Of a stretch of 64,000 nt of DNA, positions 16,523-24,969 are shown piece by piece. Numbering within the stretch: the stretch's first letter is position 1; every line of letters begins with the position of its first letter. Position numbers and translations under genes: made by a program. The stretch is from Sorangium cellulosum So ce56 (GTDB taxonomy: Bacteria; Myxococcota_A; Polyangia; Polyangiales; Polyangiaceae), in assembly GCF_000067165.1 (NCBI RefSeq), contig NC_010162.1, positions 10,342,501-10,406,500 on the forward strand. The letters are read 5' to 3'. The notes under the pieces are model-generated. The model did not search any database. It was not told where the DNA came from and saw only the letters and a program-made list of their open reading frames with translations.

Positions 16523-17920
16523 ATGACCCTGCGATCCCTCGGGCGCGCGCTCGCCGCCCTGACGGCCTTTCTCGTCCTCACGCTCGTCCTGGCGCGACCG
16601 GCGCGCGCCAAGGGCTCTTCCGTCGATGAGCGGCTCGCCAAGGTGCTCGCCCGACACGGGTTCACCGGAGAGATCGAGTCGACGCTGGAGTCGCGGCTCG
16701 GGCGGAAGCTCGACAAGAAGCTCGCGAAGCTCGGGCGTGACCTCTTCTTCGACAGCCTCCTCGGCCTGAACGACGACAACTCGTGCTCAGGCTGCCACGC
16801 GCCGACCGCGGGCTTCGCCGACACGCAGTCGATCGCCATCGGCATCGACAGCAACGGCGTCGTCGGGCCGCACCGCACAGGGCCGCGCAACCAGCGCCGC
16901 ACGCCCACCATCATCAACACGGCCTTCTATCCCGCGCTGATGTGGAACTCGCGGTTCTTCGCCGTGTCCGGCGACCCCTTCGACAACAGCCGGGGGTTCT
17001 CGTTCACCGCGCCGGAGGGGACGTCGCTCTCTTCCCTGCCGCACCTGCTCAACGCCCAGGCGTTCATCCCGCCGACCGAGGTCGCCGAGATGACCGGGTA
17101 CGAGGGGCCGCCATCGCACGATGTCGTGCGCGAGGAGGTCACCGAGCGCGTGAACGACGTGAAGGCGTACCGGAAGCGGTTCGCCAAGAGCTTCCAGGCG
17201 GTGAAGCGAGGGGACGACATCACTTACGAGATGATCGCGGCCGCCATCGCCGAGTTCGAGATGTCGCTCACGTTCGCCGACGCGCCCATCGACAGGTTCG
17301 CCCGCGGCCGCCGGCACGCGATGACGCTGGAGCAGAAGCGCGGCGCGCTGCTCTTCTTCGGCGAGGCGGGGTGCGTCAGGTGCCACGCGGTGTCGGGGGA
17401 GTCGAACGAGATGTTCAGCGACTTCCAGCAGCACGCGATCGGCGTGCCGCAGATCGCGCCGACCGACGACCCGGCGCACTCGAACGTGGTCTTCGACGGC
17501 CCGAACGCCGATGAGGACTTCGGCCTGGAGCAGGTCACGGGGGATCCGGCCGATCGGTACAAGTTCAGGACCTCGCCGCTGCGCAACGTCGCCCTCCAGC
17601 CCACGTTCTTCCACAACGGCTCGTTCACGTCGCTGGAAGGCGCCATCCGCCACCACCTCGACGTCTACACGTCGGCCACGGAGTACACGAACAAGCACCT
17701 CGATCGCGATCTGCGGGGTGAGATGGGCCCGCTCGCGCCGGTCCTCGCCGCCGTCGACCCGCTGCTGCAGGAGCCGATCGACCTCACGGAGGAGGAGATC
17801 AGCTGGCTCTGCGCCTTCGTGGGAGAGGCGCTGCTCGACCCGCGCGCGACGCCGAAGCGGCTCGAGGCGCTCATCCCGGAGGAGCTCCCGAGCGGGCGCG
17901 AGGTCCACCGCTTCGAGTAG
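16523..17920 (+). CDS. Di-heme cytochrome c peroxidase / MauG-family protein
   Basis: 465 residues from the ATG at 16523, preceded by GGAGG 4 bp upstream. A signal peptide runs to about residue 30 (cut near ARA). Two heme c sites are visible: C88-S-G-C-H92 and C284-V-R-C-H288, with the family segments ARTP-like RNQRRTPTIINTAF, WNSRFF and the C-terminal FFHNGSFTSLEGAIRHH. These periplasmic proteins reduce peroxide using electrons from c-type cytochromes, or act as MauG-like oxidases; the sequence alone does not decide. The large N-terminal TM anchors of some relatives are absent. The partner cytochrome is not adjacent. Confidence 0.93.
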   Translation: MTLRSLGRALAALTAFLVLTLVLARPARAKGSSVDERLAKVLARHGFTGEIESTLESRLGRKLDKKLAKLGRDLFFDSLLGLNDDNSCSGCHAPTAGFADTQSIAIGIDSNGVVGPHRTGPRNQRRTPTIINTAFYPALMWNSRFFAVSGDPFDNSRGFSFTAPEGTSLSSLPHLLNAQAFIPPTEVAEMTGYEGPPSHDVVREEVTERVNDVKAYRKRFAKSFQAVKRGDDITYEMIAAAIAEFEMSLTFADAPIDRFARGRRHAMTLEQKRGALLFFGEAGCVRCHAVSGESNEMFSDFQQHAIGVPQIAPTDDPAHSNVVFDGPNADEDFGLEQVTGDPADRYKFRTSPLRNVALQPTFFHNGSFTSLEGAIRHHLDVYTSATEYTNKHLDRDLRGEMGPLAPVLAAVDPLLQEPIDLTEEEISWLCAFVGEALLDPRATPKRLEALIPEELPSGREVHRFE

Positions 17921-17934
17921 CCGCGGACCGGGCA

Positions 17935-17963
17935 GGCGGCGCTCACCCGGTCGAGCGCCCGCC
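17935..17963. terminator. Hairpin in convergent gap after peroxidase gene
   Basis: GGCGGCGCTC (17935-17944) pairs with GAGCGCCCGCC (17953-17963) with a single bulged C and an 8-nt loop, within the 54-bp convergent gap between the peroxidase gene and the small Cys-rich lipoprotein gene. No T-tract. Inferred bidirectional end signal. Confidence 0.45.
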
Positions 17964-17974
17964 GGCACCCCGGC

Positions 17975-18283
17975 TCAGCTGCGATCCAGGCAGCTGCTCA
18001 GCGAGTCTTTCTGGATGCTGCACTCCTCGTCGTACTTCGCAGGATCGCAGTGGTCCTCGGCGTGGCTCCGACACTCGAGATACGACTCCCGGGCGTCGTG
18101 GCAGCCTGCCTCCTCGGCGGCCTCCGTATCGGCGCTGCACATCGCGAGGCAGCTCTGCTCCGTCATGGCGTCCCCCGGGCACTCCACGGCTTGCTCACAG
18201 AGCTCAGGGCACCCCTCCTCGCCGTGCTCGTCGCTGCAGCCCACGGCGACGAGGGCGAGCACCAACATGGTCATTACCTTCAT
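17975..18283 (-). CDS. Small Cys-rich lipoprotein
   Basis: 102 residues. MKVMTMLVLALVAVGC is a compact lipoprotein signal with VAVGC as lipobox. The mature chain is acidic and carries ten further cysteines spaced mostly as C-x3-C pairs (CPELC, CLAMC) or at about 9-10 residue distances, which suggests a disulfide-stabilised helical hairpin fold. I do not recognise a named family; similar small Cys-rich lipoproteins are common in myxobacteria. Function unknown. Confidence 0.75.
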   Translation of the reverse strand: MKVMTMLVLALVAVGCSDEHGEEGCPELCEQAVECPGDAMTEQSCLAMCSADTEAAEEAGCHDARESYLECRSHAEDHCDPAKYDEECSIQKDSLSSCLDRS

Positions 18284-18402
18284 CGGCCCACCGTATCACG
18301 AGCGCGACGCCGCGCGCTGGCGCGGCCCAGGTGGGCGCCAGTGGGCAGCAGCCAGAGCGGCGCGCCGGCTCTCTCCGGCGACAGCGCCCGGGAGGGCGCA
18401 GC

Positions 18403-18960
18403 TCAAGGCAGCAGCCGGGAGAGGAGGCTCCACTTCGCCGAACGACCGGACTTCATGGCGAGGACCGTGGTCACGCCGATCACCCCCGCCGTGAGGGCGA
18501 TGTTGAGCGGCCCCATGACGCCGAGGAGCCGGTGCAGCGCCGCGGCCTTCGCGGGCGGGCGAGGCGCCGGCGCTTCACCCTCGTTGAGGAGGTGCACCCC
18601 GCCGTCGGGCGCCTCTTCGCGCATCTGCTGTCCGCCCAGCATGCTGGCGACGCTCGTGGCGAGCGTCGCGCCCAGGAGGACGTCCTTCAAGCGCACCAGA
18701 TCGCGGGTCTCACGGTCGATCGATCGCCCCGAGATCACCGTCCGCCCGATGAACCAGGTGGCCGCGGCGGTGCCGAGCGAGATCGCGCTGACGAGGTTGT
18801 ACCGCTGCCATGCGTCAGAGAGCACCTTGCCCCGCTCGGCCTCGGAATGGATGTCCTTGACCGCCTGGCGCAACGCCAGCCGGCCGAAGAGGGGGCCGCC
18901 GAACCCCGCGGCCAGACCGAGCTCATGCAGCACCCATGCGGACGTCGAGAGTGTAGCCAT
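18403..18960 (-). CDS. Conserved four-TM membrane protein of unknown function
   Basis: 185 residues from the ATG at 18960, which has GAGGTGG about 7 bp upstream; an in-frame start nine codons earlier lacks such a site. Four hydrophobic segments are visible at about residues 8-28, 58-78, 95-113 and 148-170, with a charged loop containing HSEAERGKVLSDAWQRYN and a Pro-rich stretch before the last TM. No catalytic motif or named family was recognised. It is probably an inner-membrane protein. Neighbouring genes do not suggest a role. Confidence 0.75.
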   Translation of the reverse strand: MATLSTSAWVLHELGLAAGFGGPLFGRLALRQAVKDIHSEAERGKVLSDAWQRYNLVSAISLGTAAATWFIGRTVISGRSIDRETRDLVRLKDVLLGATLATSVASMLGGQQMREEAPDGGVHLLNEGEAPAPRPPAKAAALHRLLGVMGPLNIALTAGVIGVTTVLAMKSGRSAKWSLLSRLLP

Positions 18961-19122
18961 GTCGTTCCACCTCGTCGCGACGCACAAGCAAGATCGTGCC
19001 CAGGGCTTGACTGCGCGCCAGGATCCAGGCCGTCGCCGGCGCGCCGCCTCGGCAGCGCGCCGGCGTCCGCGAGGTCGAGGCCGGCGCGGACCCGGCGAGG
19101 ACGGCGCTCGCCCGGCGCCAGG

Positions 19123-20511
19123 TCACGTCGACAGGTACGTCGCGCCGCCGCGCAGCACGGCATTCCCGCGAGCGCCGCTGAACTCTCGTCCGGCGGATGA
19201 ACCACGCTCGTCGACGAGCGCGGCGGCGGCGGGACGGAGCACGTCGGCCACGGCCTGCCGCCGCAGCCGGCGGAGCTCGTCGGCCGCGAGGAACCCGTGG
19301 GAGGGCGGGAGATCGCGGTCGGCCAAGTCCGGCGCCCCGGTGCCCACCTGCTCGAGCGCGCGCGCGAAGGCCGCGGCGACGCGCTCTCGAAGGCGCGCGC
19401 CGCCCGTCGTGACGGCCCAGCGGACGAACGCCCAGGCGAGCTCCGCGTGGCGGGCCTCGTCGCGCGCGATCGCCTGGAGCGCCATGCGCACCGCCGGCGG
19501 CTCTGCCGCCTGCGCGGCGACCTCCGCCTCGATGGCCGAGAGGGTCTCTCCGACGCAGCCCTCCACGACGGTCGCCAGGGTGAGGGCCTCGAGCGAGCCG
19601 AGGTCGTCGAGCGCGCCGTGCAGGGGCAGCGGGCCCACGCCCACCGGCTCCCCCGCGTACGCCGAGGCGATCGCGAGCGCGACGCGCGCGTGCCGCACCT
19701 CGTCGAGCGCCGCGCGGTGCGCCGCTTCGAGCAGCTGGGGAGGCGCGCCCTGCGCCATCAGCGCGAGCGCGAAGCGGCCGAAGGAGGCGACCGAGGCGTG
19801 CTCGTTCTGGCCACGCTCGGCCCAGCGCCGGGCGAGCTCACGGCGCGCCGCGGGCGCGAGCGCGCTCAGGTCGGTGTCGGCGAGCGCGCGCTCGAAGCGC
19901 CGCAAGTCGGTCTGCGACCACGCGCTCGGAGCGCGCGAGAGCGGCGCGACGCGGGCCTCGCCCCGGACCAGGAGGGGGCGCCCTTCACAGGAGATGGAAC
20001 CGACGAGGTAGCAGCAGCGCGCCGGATCCGACGCCGTCCGGTTCGCGTAGGGGCCCTGGATCCACCCGGCCGCGCCCTCGCCCTCGGCGCTGCACGTACA
20101 CGTCCCCGAGCCGGGCGGCAGGTCGTCGAGGTGCGGCGCGGCCTCGGAGGACGCAGGGCAGGCGCCGCCAACCGGCGCCGTGCAGTGCACCTCGTAGCAA
20201 CACTGGCCGTAATAGCCGCCGTCATGAAATGGCCCGACGCAGGTCGGATCCGGATAGGGATCGAGCGGCGCCGAGGCGTCAGGAGGATCGACCTCGCCGC
20301 CTCCTCCGGCCCCCGATGTCGCGCCTGCCGTCGAGCTCGAGCTGGATGTCGCGCCTTCAGGCGAGCTCGAGCCGGAGCTCGGCCCCGACGTCGCGCCTCC
20401 AGGCGAGCTCGAGCTGGCGCCGGACTCGATGTGCGTGCCGCAGCCCGACACCAGCGCAAGGCTCGCGCCCCACTGGGATGCGACCAGGATTCGAAGCAGG
20501 AAGTTTCGCAT
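19123..20511 (-). CDS. Ferritin-like (diiron) lipoprotein, copy 1
   Basis: 462 residues from the ATG at 20511 (ATG at 20532 is possible). A lipoprotein signal ends in LVSGC, followed by a Ser/Gly repeat linker with GATSG blocks. A Cys-rich segment (about 85-195) precedes the helical domain. From about residue 230 the four ferritin-type ligand stretches appear in order: EHASVASFGRFAL, ALDEVRHARVAL, CVGETLSA and IARDEARHAELAW, i.e. two E-x-x-H-type metal ligands and two Glu. This is the pattern of a non-heme diiron ferritin-like fold. It is exported and membrane-anchored, unlike cytoplasmic ferritins. A clear paralogue lies at 34980-36161. Confidence 0.85.
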   Translation of the reverse strand: MRNFLLRILVASQWGASLALVSGCGTHIESGASSSSPGGATSGPSSGSSSPEGATSSSSSTAGATSGAGGGGEVDPPDASAPLDPYPDPTCVGPFHDGGYYGQCCYEVHCTAPVGGACPASSEAAPHLDDLPPGSGTCTCSAEGEGAAGWIQGPYANRTASDPARCCYLVGSISCEGRPLLVRGEARVAPLSRAPSAWSQTDLRRFERALADTDLSALAPAARRELARRWAERGQNEHASVASFGRFALALMAQGAPPQLLEAAHRAALDEVRHARVALAIASAYAGEPVGVGPLPLHGALDDLGSLEALTLATVVEGCVGETLSAIEAEVAAQAAEPPAVRMALQAIARDEARHAELAWAFVRWAVTTGGARLRERVAAAFARALEQVGTGAPDLADRDLPPSHGFLAADELRRLRRQAVADVLRPAAAALVDERGSSAGREFSGARGNAVLRGGATYLST

Positions 20512-20749
20512 GGACGGCGACAAGCAAGGCATGTACCGGGCGAACAACCGTGTCTCCGGCCGCCGGGAGAGCACCGCCGTGCCAGCATGTGCCATCGCCC
20601 TGTACCCTCCACGCGGCCTCGGCCCATGCTGCCGGTGGACCTTCCATCCGGCCGCGGCCCTGGATACCGGGTCTCGATGTCACCAGACCACCCGGACGGC
20701 CGGGCAGATCTGGAGCGGCGCGATGGTGCGTCCGTCTCGAGGAGGCTTC

Positions 20750-21211
20750 ATGCAGATCGTTCTCGATAGCTCCGTCGCCATCGCCTCGATGAAGCCCAGA
20801 GAGCCCGGGCACGCGGACGCGCTCGGGTTTCTCGAGCGCGCCCGCGCCGCCGTGGCCGCGGGCGCGGCGCGCGTGCTCGCGCCGCCCGAGCTATGGCTGG
20901 AGGTGTACGTCGCCGAGCAGCGGCTCGCGGCGTCGCGGCGGGCCGCGCCCGCGGCCGCGAGCCCGCTGGGAGGCCTCGCGATCGAGCTGGTCGCGCCGGT
21001 GGACGCGGGCGCCATCACGGAGTTCCTCGACCAGCTGACGAGGCGCATGCGCGGCCGCAGGCCCTTCGCCAACGCGACCGACCTCGTGTATCTGTGGGCC
21101 GCCCGCCGCGCGGATGCGACCGTCGTGACGCTCGACGAAGGGCTCCTCAAGTACCACGGTGTCGTCTGCGATGTGACAAGGCCGCAGCACGTTCGGCTCG
21201 AATCCGGATAA
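20750..21211 (+). CDS. PIN-domain nuclease (VapC-like), orphan
   Basis: 153 residues from the ATG at 20750, with GGAGG 4 bp upstream. PIN-fold acidic residues are visible: the first Asp in IVLDSSVAIA, a Glu in PELWLEVY, Asp in NATDLVYLWAAR and Asp in TVVTLDEGLL. PIN proteins cut RNA using metal held by these acids, and many are VapC toxins. I see no antitoxin-like gene immediately upstream or downstream, so it may be an orphan or use a distant partner. Confidence 0.85.
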   Translation: MQIVLDSSVAIASMKPREPGHADALGFLERARAAVAAGAARVLAPPELWLEVYVAEQRLAASRRAAPAAASPLGGLAIELVAPVDAGAITEFLDQLTRRMRGRRPFANATDLVYLWAARRADATVVTLDEGLLKYHGVVCDVTRPQHVRLESG

Positions 21212-21405
21212 CGCGTCGCAGCGAGCGGCAATGCACGTCGCGACAACCGCCGTCCGAGAAACGTCGAAAACAGCATCTCTGGATGGTCACGGCGCAAGTT
21301 TACACTCCGCACAAATGCACTTGTCGCACCCGGCGAGGGCAGCTATCCCTGAGCGTCGCAGCGGAGCGCGCGGAGCTCGCGAGCCTGGGCTGCGCGGCGA
21401 GGCGC

Positions 21406-22737
21406 ATGCGAAGTACATCGCTTATTTCACCGGTCCTCCCGGTGAGCTTGGCCCTTTTGACCACCCTGGCTGCGCCGCAGGCCCACGCCCGCCGCAACGG
21501 GCTTGCGGTGGAGGGGTGCAACGGCTGCCACACCGGCGGCACGGTGCCGGACATCACCATCGACTATAGCCCCAAGAACCCGGCGGCCGGCGAGACGGTG
21601 ACTCTGCAGGTGCAGATCCGTTCTGCCAACATCAACGCCGGGGGCATCTATCTCCTGACCGAAACAGGTCGGCTCTCCCCCATCAACGGTCAAGGCACCA
21701 AGCTCATCGACGAGCACCAGCTCGTCCACGACGCGCCGAAGCGGGCGAGCGGCGGGGTCGTCCGCTTCGACGCGCAGTGGATCGCGCCGGGCGCGCCGGG
21801 CGGGGTCGTCGTCCAGGTGTGGGCCCTCGCGGCCAACGGCGACAACGGCCCGCGCGGAGACGGCGCTTCGTCCGCCGACACCGCGTTTGCCTACGGGTGC
21901 ACCGGGACGACGTATTACCTCGATCGCGACGGCGACGGCTACGGCGACTCCAGCGTGCCCAGGGTCGATTGCACCCGGCCGGCCGATCACGCCGACCGCG
22001 GCGGCGATTGCGACGACTACAGCGTCAACATCCATCCCGATCAGGATGAGGCCTGCAACGAGATCGACGACGACTGCGATGGAGAGATCGACGAGGAGCT
22101 CGAGGTCACCACGCAGTATGAAGACGCCGACGGCGACGGCTACGGCTCGTTCTTCGGCGCGACGGTCACGGCGAAGTGCCCCCCCGAGGGGTACGCGCCG
22201 AGCTCCAACGACTGCAACGACAGGGCCCCTGACGTCCACCCGGACGCGACCGAGACATGCAATCTCGCCGACGACGACTGCGATGGCCGCATCGACGAGG
22301 GCGTGCGCGAGGTGTGCGGCGTCGGGATGTGCGCGCGGGAAGCGACCGCGTGCACGCCCGGGTCATGCACGCCCGGCGAACCGAGCGCCGAGGTGTGCAA
22401 CGCGCTCGACGACGACTGCGACGGCGAGGTCGACGAGGACCCAGGCCTCTGCGCGCCCGGCGAGGGCTGCCCGAGCGGCACGTGCAGCAGCGGGACCGGC
22501 GCCGGCACGGCCGTGAGCGCTGGCAGCGCGGGAAGCGCGGGAAGCGCCGGCGGCGCCGTTGCCTCCGCGGGCTCCGCGGGCGGCGGCGCGCCGGACGAGG
22601 GAGGAGCGGACAGCGGCGGTTGCGCCATCGACGCCGGCGACCTCCGCGGCGGGTCTCCGTGGCGGCTGCTGGCGCTCGCCTCGCCGCTCGCCCTCCTCGC
22701 GTTGCGGCGGCTGCGGAAGAGCGGCACGCTACGGTAA
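21406..22737 (+). CDS. Exported CxxCH / MopE-motif protein with C-terminal anchor-like tail
   Basis: 443 residues from the ATG at 21406. A signal peptide (about residues 1-27, cut near AHA) is followed by VEGCNGCHTGG, a heme-binding-type C-x-x-C-H or metal site, and a beta-sandwich-like domain (35-165). Residues about 170-335 hold the MopE-type modules: paired DRDGDGYGD and DDDCDGEIDE acidic blocks with flanking Cys, repeated three times. After a Ser/Ala/Gly linker comes a C-terminal tail of Cys, Gly-Gly, a hydrophobic helix (RLLALASPLALLALRRL) and basic residues, like a MYXO-CTERM-type sorting signal. Likely a surface metalloprotein. Confidence 0.85.
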   Translation: MRSTSLISPVLPVSLALLTTLAAPQAHARRNGLAVEGCNGCHTGGTVPDITIDYSPKNPAAGETVTLQVQIRSANINAGGIYLLTETGRLSPINGQGTKLIDEHQLVHDAPKRASGGVVRFDAQWIAPGAPGGVVVQVWALAANGDNGPRGDGASSADTAFAYGCTGTTYYLDRDGDGYGDSSVPRVDCTRPADHADRGGDCDDYSVNIHPDQDEACNEIDDDCDGEIDEELEVTTQYEDADGDGYGSFFGATVTAKCPPEGYAPSSNDCNDRAPDVHPDATETCNLADDDCDGRIDEGVREVCGVGMCAREATACTPGSCTPGEPSAEVCNALDDDCDGEVDEDPGLCAPGEGCPSGTCSSGTGAGTAVSAGSAGSAGSAGGAVASAGSAGGGAPDEGGADSGGCAIDAGDLRGGSPWRLLALASPLALLALRRLRKSGTLR

Positions 22738-22798
22738 GCCTTCCTTCCGAGCCCGAGATCGACACGCAGGCTCTACCGCCGCTTCGGTCGCGCCGAGA

Positions 22799-22957
22799 TC
22801 AAGATGCCTGTCCTTGCTGCTCGCAGGGCAAGAGGTGAGGCGCCTCGGCAAACACTGAGTCTGGGCCTCGCGCCGGCCCGGCGAGCGCGGCGCCGCCCAG
22901 GAGCAGCACGATGCCCGTCACGAGGGCGAAAGACGCCAGCGCGGGACGTGGAGACAT
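22799..22957 (-). CDS. Possible small exported peptide
   Basis: 52 residues from an ATG at 22957. The first half is a textbook signal peptide (MSPRPALASFALVTGIVLLL then Gly/Ala-rich to ALAGPA), followed by about 25 polar residues including one Cys. It fills part of a 360-bp gap between two plus-strand genes. A longer in-frame extension upstream looks non-coding. No ribosome-binding site is clear, so this is only a candidate small protein. Confidence 0.4.
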   Translation of the reverse strand: MSPRPALASFALVTGIVLLLGGAALAGPARGPDSVFAEAPHLLPCEQQGQAS

Positions 22958-23097
22958 GCCGCCCAGGATACCCGAGGAGCGAGCACCCGCGTCGCAAAAG
23001 CGGAGACGGCCGACAGCGCACGGTTCTTGCCGCCTCCTGCCCTTGTTCGACATGCTGCCCTGGTCGGTCAGGGACAGTCGTTCCAAGGAGGTCTCTC

Positions 23098-23916
23098 ATG
23101 CGCATTCACGGTACAGGGACGATGGCGCTCCTCTGCGCGCTCGCGTTCGCCGCAGCGGCAGGCTGCAATTCGGGCGGAGGGGACAGCGGAAACGGCGGAG
23201 CGAGCTCCGGCACCGGCGGAGCGAACGCGGGCAGCGGCGGCGCGGGCGCCGGCAGCGGCGGCGCGGGCGCTGGCACCGGCGGCGCGGGCGCCGGCAGCGG
23301 CGGCGCGGGGGATGGCGCCGGCGGCGCAGGCGCTGGCGCAGGCGGCGGGGCGGAGGAGCTGAGATGGTATCTCACGTGCGGCGATCCGGTATGCAGCGGG
23401 CACCGGCCCCGCGACGGGGTGAAGCCATGCACCGACGAGAAGGAGGGGGAGCCGTGCGCCGCACCGGACGCGACATGCGATCCCGCGAACGACTGCAACG
23501 CCCAGCTGCTCTGCACGAGCGACGATCCGAGGCAGCAGCCGGAGGGCTGCCCCAGATCCCGCGCCCGGTACAAGCACGATATCCGGTACCTGCAGGAGAC
23601 CGAGCTCGCGCGCGTGCGCGACGAGCTCGTCGCCACGCCGCTCGCAACCTGGCGTTACAACCACGAGGGCGGGCACGGCCGCGAGCGACTCGGGTTCATC
23701 ATCGACGACAATCCGGCGAGCCCGGCGGTCGCGAGCGACGGCGACCACGTCGACCTGTATGGGTACACGAGCATGGCCGTGGCAGCGATCCAGATGCAGC
23801 AGAAGCAGATCGCCGCCCTCGAGCGTGAGCTCGCGGCGCTCCGCAAGGAGCTCGACTCGGCGCGGCAGGCGGCGCGCCCGCCGGTGTCCAGGGCGGCCGG
23901 TCGGGCCACACGATAG
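23098..23916 (+). CDS. Lipoprotein with endosialidase-chaperone-like (S74) C-terminal domain
   Basis: 272 residues; AAGGAGG lies 6 bp before the ATG at 23098. The signal ends in AAAGC, then a long Gly/Ala/Ser linker of GAGAGSGGA-like repeats (residues 22-85). A Cys-rich segment (about 90-145) follows. The C-terminal about 110 residues read KHDIRYLQ, then P-L-A-T-W-R-Y-N, LGFIIDDNP, VDLYGYTSMAVAAIQ and a terminal coiled coil (KQIAALERELAALRKEL). This order matches the intramolecular chaperone (peptidase S74 type) of phage tailspikes. Such domains trimerise a fibre and cut themselves off. Here it sits in a lipoprotein, so a surface-fibre role is inferred. Confidence 0.75.
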   Translation: MRIHGTGTMALLCALAFAAAAGCNSGGGDSGNGGASSGTGGANAGSGGAGAGSGGAGAGTGGAGAGSGGAGDGAGGAGAGAGGGAEELRWYLTCGDPVCSGHRPRDGVKPCTDEKEGEPCAAPDATCDPANDCNAQLLCTSDDPRQQPEGCPRSRARYKHDIRYLQETELARVRDELVATPLATWRYNHEGGHGRERLGFIIDDNPASPAVASDGDHVDLYGYTSMAVAAIQMQQKQIAALERELAALRKELDSARQAARPPVSRAAGRATR

Positions 23917-23943
23917 AACAGCCGCAGGCGTCGAGCGCCGGGG

Positions 23944-24897
23944 TCATCCGTCGTCGAAGGCGTGCCGCCGGAGCTCCGCGTCGATCCGCGCCACCGACCG
24001 GGCATGCGCGCGGCGCGCGTCGGCAAACAGGGCCGGGTGAGCGCAGGCCGCGAGGATCTCGAGCGACTCCACGATGCGGGGACCAGGGCGATTGAAGAAG
24101 GCGTTGCCGTCAGCGATGTACACGCGACCTTGCGCCACGGCCCGATACGTCGCCCAGGGCAGCACACGGGGGAGGAGATCGAGCTCATCGAGCGTGCGCT
24201 CGAGGGTGAAGCCGCACGGCTTGATCATCACCACGTCGGGATCGAGCGCGGCGAGCGCGGCCGGTGAGAGCGTGGGCGCGTGCTCGCCGGGTCGCGTCAC
24301 GAGGGGTTCCCCGCCCGCGAGGGTGATGAGCTCCGGCATCCACGTGCCGCCGATCATGACAGGCTCGATCCACTCGACCGCGAGCACGCGCGGCCTGCCC
24401 GGCGCCGCGGCCGCGCGCGCGGCGACGGCGGCGACGCGCGCGCGCAGCCGCTCGACGAGCGCCTCGCCGCCTGCCGCGCGGCCGATCCCCTCGGCGACGC
24501 GGCGAATGTCGGCCCAGATATCGTCGAGCCGCGTCGGGCGCAGGTTGATGATGCGCACGTCCCGCCGCGCAAGGCGGGCGACGGCCGCGCGGACGTCATC
24601 GAACGAGACCGCGCAGACGTCGCAGAGGTCCTGCGTCACGATCACGTCCGGCCGCGCCTCCCGGAGGGCGTCCAGATCGATGTCGTAGACCGCGAGCGCG
24701 TCCCGGAGGACGTCGCGGACCGCGGCGTCGATCTCCCGGCTGGAGCGCGCCGGCCTGAGCCGCGGGCGCGTGAGCACCGGGAGGCCGGTCAGCCCCTCGG
24801 GGAAGTCGCACTCGTGAGAGACACCGACGAGCTCGCTCTGCGCGCCCAGCGCGCAGACGATCTCGGTCGCGGACGGCAGCAGGGAGGCGATGCGCAT
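23944..24897 (-). CDS. BtuF-like periplasmic-binding-fold corrinoid/iron-chelate protein without signal peptide
   Basis: 317 residues. It opens with MRIASLLPSATEIVCALG, the start of the class III solute-binding fold, then VGVSHECDFPEG, RPDVIVTQDLCDVCAV, RVLAVEWIEPVMIGGTWMPE and DPDVVMIKPCGF. This matches the cobalamin-binding branch related to BtuF. There is no signal peptide and no permease or ATPase gene beside it, so it may be a cytoplasmic stand-alone binder rather than a transporter subunit. It is transcribed away from the SDR gene, 72 bp distant. Confidence 0.88.
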   Translation of the reverse strand: MRIASLLPSATEIVCALGAQSELVGVSHECDFPEGLTGLPVLTRPRLRPARSSREIDAAVRDVLRDALAVYDIDLDALREARPDVIVTQDLCDVCAVSFDDVRAAVARLARRDVRIINLRPTRLDDIWADIRRVAEGIGRAAGGEALVERLRARVAAVAARAAAAPGRPRVLAVEWIEPVMIGGTWMPELITLAGGEPLVTRPGEHAPTLSPAALAALDPDVVMIKPCGFTLERTLDELDLLPRVLPWATYRAVAQGRVYIADGNAFFNRPGPRIVESLEILAACAHPALFADARRAHARSVARIDAELRRHAFDDG

Positions 24898-24969
24898 GCG
24901 CTGTATTCTATCTCCTGGCGATCCCCGCGGGGCGCGGCGGGCACAATGCTCGTGAAGACAGGAGGTTCC

